Part shown: positions 5,399-7,261 of the stretch, piece after piece
How positions within the stretch are numbered: the stretch's first letter is position 1
Layout of the letters: the number at the start of each line of letters is the position of its first letter
NCBI GenBank assembly: GCA_003164075.1
Contig: PLRZ01000558.1
Coordinates: 1 to 7,261, forward strand
Length of the DNA: 7,261 nt
From: Bryobacterales bacterium
GTDB taxonomy: Bacteria; Acidobacteriota; Terriglobia; Bryobacterales; Bryobacteraceae
Direction of reading: 5' to 3'
Position numbers and translations under genes: made by a program
The notes under the pieces: model-generated
What the model saw: only the letters and a program-made list of their open reading frames with translations
Database searches by the model: none
What the model was told of the DNA's origin: nothing

Positions 5399-6550
5399 TT
5401 GAACTCTGCAATCCTCGCCCTGGAAGACGGAAGCGTCTTCGAGGGCCGGAGCTTTGGTGCGCCCGCCGAGCGGTCCGGCGAAGTTGTCTTCAATACCGCC
5501 CTCACCGGCTATCAGGAAGTTTTCACCGACCCCTCGTATTCCGGGCAAATTGTCATCCTCACCAATCCCCAAATCGGCAACTACGGAACCAGCGCCGCCG
5601 ATAATGAGTCCCTCCGTCCCTACATCGAAGGCCTGGTGGTCCGCGAATTCTCGAGCCTGGCGAGCAACTGGCGCTCGGACACCGGGGCCAACTCGTTCCT
5701 CGCGCGCGCCGGCATCCCCATAGTCGACGACCTCGACACCCGTGCGTTGGTTCGCCATCTGCGAACCCGCGGCGTGATGCGCGGCGTGCTTTCGTCCGTC
5801 GAAAATGACGCCGAAAAGCTCATCGCCAAGGCGCGCTCCATCCCCTCCATGGCCGGCCTCGACCTGGCCACTCAGGTTTCCACCCCCACGGCGTATGCAT
5901 GGACCCATCCGGTGGACCCCTGCTCGCCCTCGGAACTGGTGGGCAAACCGGCCGCGCCGCAGTTTCATGTAGTGGCTTACGATTACGGCATCAAACATAA
6001 TATTCTGCGTCGTTTAGTACAGGTGGGCTGCCGCGTCACCGTAGTGCCGTCGCTCACCTCCGCGGAAGATGTGCTGGCGCTCCATCCCGACGGCGTGTTC
6101 CTCTCCAACGGGCCGGGCGACCCTGAACCGCTCCAACCGCAAGTCGCCAACATCCGCAAATTGATCGGCAAAAAGCCCATCTTCGGTATCTGCTTAGGCA
6201 ACCAGTTACTAGGACTTGCGGCGGGTGGCCGCACCTATAAGTTGAAGTTTGGACATCGCGGCGCCAACCACCCGGTGCGCAATGAGCTGACGCAGAAAGT
6301 GGAGATCACTTCCCACAATCACGGCTTCGCGGTGGACCCCGATTCCCTCAATCTCAGCGAAGTCGAGATCACCCACGTGAACCTCAATGACCAGACGCTG
6401 GAAGGTTTCCGCTTCCGCAACCATCCCGTCTTCTGCGTGCAGTACCACCCCGAAGCCGCGCCGGGTCCGCATGATTCGCACTATTTGTTCAACGATTTCG
6501 TGAAGCTCATGAGCCAGTTCAAAAGCAGTGCAGCGGAGGGCCCGGCATAA
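5399..6550 (+). CDS. carA: Carbamoyl-phosphate synthase small (glutamine amidotransferase) subunit
   Basis: CarA (383 residues, normal length) hydrolyses glutamine and passes ammonia to CarB for carbamoyl phosphate synthesis, the entry to arginine and pyrimidine pathways in the cytoplasm. The N-terminal small-subunit domain is clear: [11 protein letters not shown] (6-16), then [17 protein letters not shown] (36-52). The class I amidotransferase domain (about 190-375) has SNGPGDP (236-242), the nucleophile C265 in FGICLGNQ, and H350 and E352 in QYHPEA. Translation starts at TTG; no in-frame ATG occurs near the conserved start, and CarA proteins typically begin with this residue pattern. Its TAA overlaps the carB ATG by one base (TAATG), indicating translational coupling. 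No feedback or attenuation element is visible upstream. Confidence 0.97.
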   Translation: MNSAILALEDGSVFEGRSFGAPAERSGEVVFNTALTGYQEVFTDPSYSGQIVILTNPQIGNYGTSAADNESLRPYIEGLVVREFSSLASNWRSDTGANSFLARAGIPIVDDLDTRALVRHLRTRGVMRGVLSSVENDAEKLIAKARSIPSMAGLDLATQVSTPTAYAWTHPVDPCSPSELVGKPAAPQFHVVAYDYGIKHNILRRLVQVGCRVTVVPSLTSAEDVLALHPDGVFLSNGPGDPEPLQPQVANIRKLIGKKPIFGICLGNQLLGLAAGGRTYKLKFGHRGANHPVRNELTQKVEITSHNHGFAVDPDSLNLSEVEITHVNLNDQTLEGFRFRNHPVFCVQYHPEAAPGPHDSHYLFNDFVKLMSQFKSSAAEGPA

Positions 6551-7261
6551 TGCCCCGCCGCGACGACCTTCACCGCATCCTGATCATCGGTTCCGGCCCC
6601 ATCGTCATCGGGCAAGCCTGCGAGTTCGACTACTCCGGAACCCAGGCCGCCAAGGCTCTGCGCGCCGACGGGTACCAGGTAATTCTGGTCAATTCCAACC
6701 CGGCGACCATCATGACCGATCCCGACCTGGCCGATAAGACTTACGTCGAACCGCTCACCCGGCCATATATTGAGGAGATCATCCGCCGCGAACGGCCCGA
6801 CGCGCTGCTCTCCACCGTGGGCGGCCAGACGGCGCTGAATCTCTCGGTGGAACTGGCCGAAGCCGGCGTCCTCGATAAGTACGGCGTGGAGCTGATCGGC
6901 GCCAAGATCGACGCCATCAAGAAGGCCGAGGACCGCCTGCTGTTCAAAGACGCCATGCGCAGCATCGGACTCGAAACGCCTTATTCGAATCTCATCACCA
7001 ACGTGGAAGGCGGACTGGCTTTCGCCGCCAAGATGGGCTTCCCCGTGATCCTGCGGCCCAGTTTCACCCTGGGCGGCACCGGCGGCGGAATCGCTTACAA
7101 TCGCGAGGACCTCGTCACCATCCTCGAACGCGGCTTAGATCTCTCGCCGGTCCACGAAGTCCTCATCGAAGAAAGCGCCCTCGGCTGGAAAGAGTTCGAG
7201 CTCGAGGTCATGCGCGATCTTGCCGACAACGTCATCATCGTCTGCTCCATCGAGAACTTCG
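6550..7261 (+). CDS. carB: Carbamoyl-phosphate synthase large subunit, 5' part
   Basis: The frame runs off the right edge after 237 codons, roughly a fifth of the usual length of about 1070 residues. CarB phosphorylates bicarbonate, condenses it with ammonia from CarA, and phosphorylates carbamate. The visible part is the first pre-ATP-grasp region and the start of the first ATP-grasp domain: [20 protein letters not shown] (14-33), [12 protein letters not shown] (47-58), GGQTALN (91-97) and [18 protein letters not shown] (169-186). R129, R169 and E215 fall at the same numbers as the nucleotide-binding residues of the Escherichia coli enzyme. The ATG overlaps the carA TAA, with GGAGGG (6535-6540) nine bases upstream. 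Nothing suggests damage; the truncation is only the window edge. Confidence 0.97.
   Translation, partial: MPRRDDLHRILIIGSGPIVIGQACEFDYSGTQAAKALRADGYQVILVNSNPATIMTDPDLADKTYVEPLTRPYIEEIIRRERPDALLSTVGGQTALNLSVELAEAGVLDKYGVELIGAKIDAIKKAEDRLLFKDAMRSIGLETPYSNLITNVEGGLAFAAKMGFPVILRPSFTLGGTGGGIAYNREDLVTILERGLDLSPVHEVLIEESALGWKEFELEVMRDLADNVIIVCSIENF

Overview
The window reads as chromosomal DNA from a high-GC Gram-negative bacterium. The best guess is an Acidobacteriota member of the Solibacter/Bryobacter type. The reasons are a secreted type-B carboxylesterase (a family strongly expanded there), GC-rich codon use, purine-rich CACAGAG interspersed repeats in the gene-poor part, and a tightly coupled carAB pair. 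This placement is inferred from gene style only; no rRNA or other marker is present.

Layout. Positions 1-688 hold no intact gene. They contain an 86-bp element with 14-bp perfect terminal inverted repeats (12-97), the apparent tail of a lost plus-strand gene (112-225), and an exact-period 291-bp tandem duplication (140-430 and 431-721). The right copy runs into the 3' end of the esterase gene, so that gene's last codons lie inside the repeat. Positions 689-4159 hold three minus-strand genes with gaps of 46 and 38 bp, probably one transcript: an aldo/keto reductase (first), a metallo-beta-lactamase-fold hydrolase, and a secreted carboxylesterase (last). Positions 4160-4362 are a divergent intergenic region with a 75-nt imperfect hairpin and a possible extended -10 promoter. 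Positions 4363-5128 are a plus-strand two-gene cassette: an 82-residue protein with a DGHHR motif (ParB/sulfiredoxin-like) overlapping by 11 bp a HCX5R protein phosphatase. Positions 5129-5398 are noncoding and lead into carA (TTG start) and the 5' part of carB, which runs off the right edge.

How the genes work together. CarA supplies ammonia from glutamine to CarB to make carbamoyl phosphate for arginine and pyrimidine synthesis; their TAATG junction points to translational coupling. The three minus-strand enzymes look like a small catabolic or detoxification operon of unknown substrate. The DGHHR/phosphatase pair is the best candidate here for a poorly described system, since the overlap implies that the two proteins act together. 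The tandem duplication carrying the tails of two convergent genes is the clearest structural oddity.
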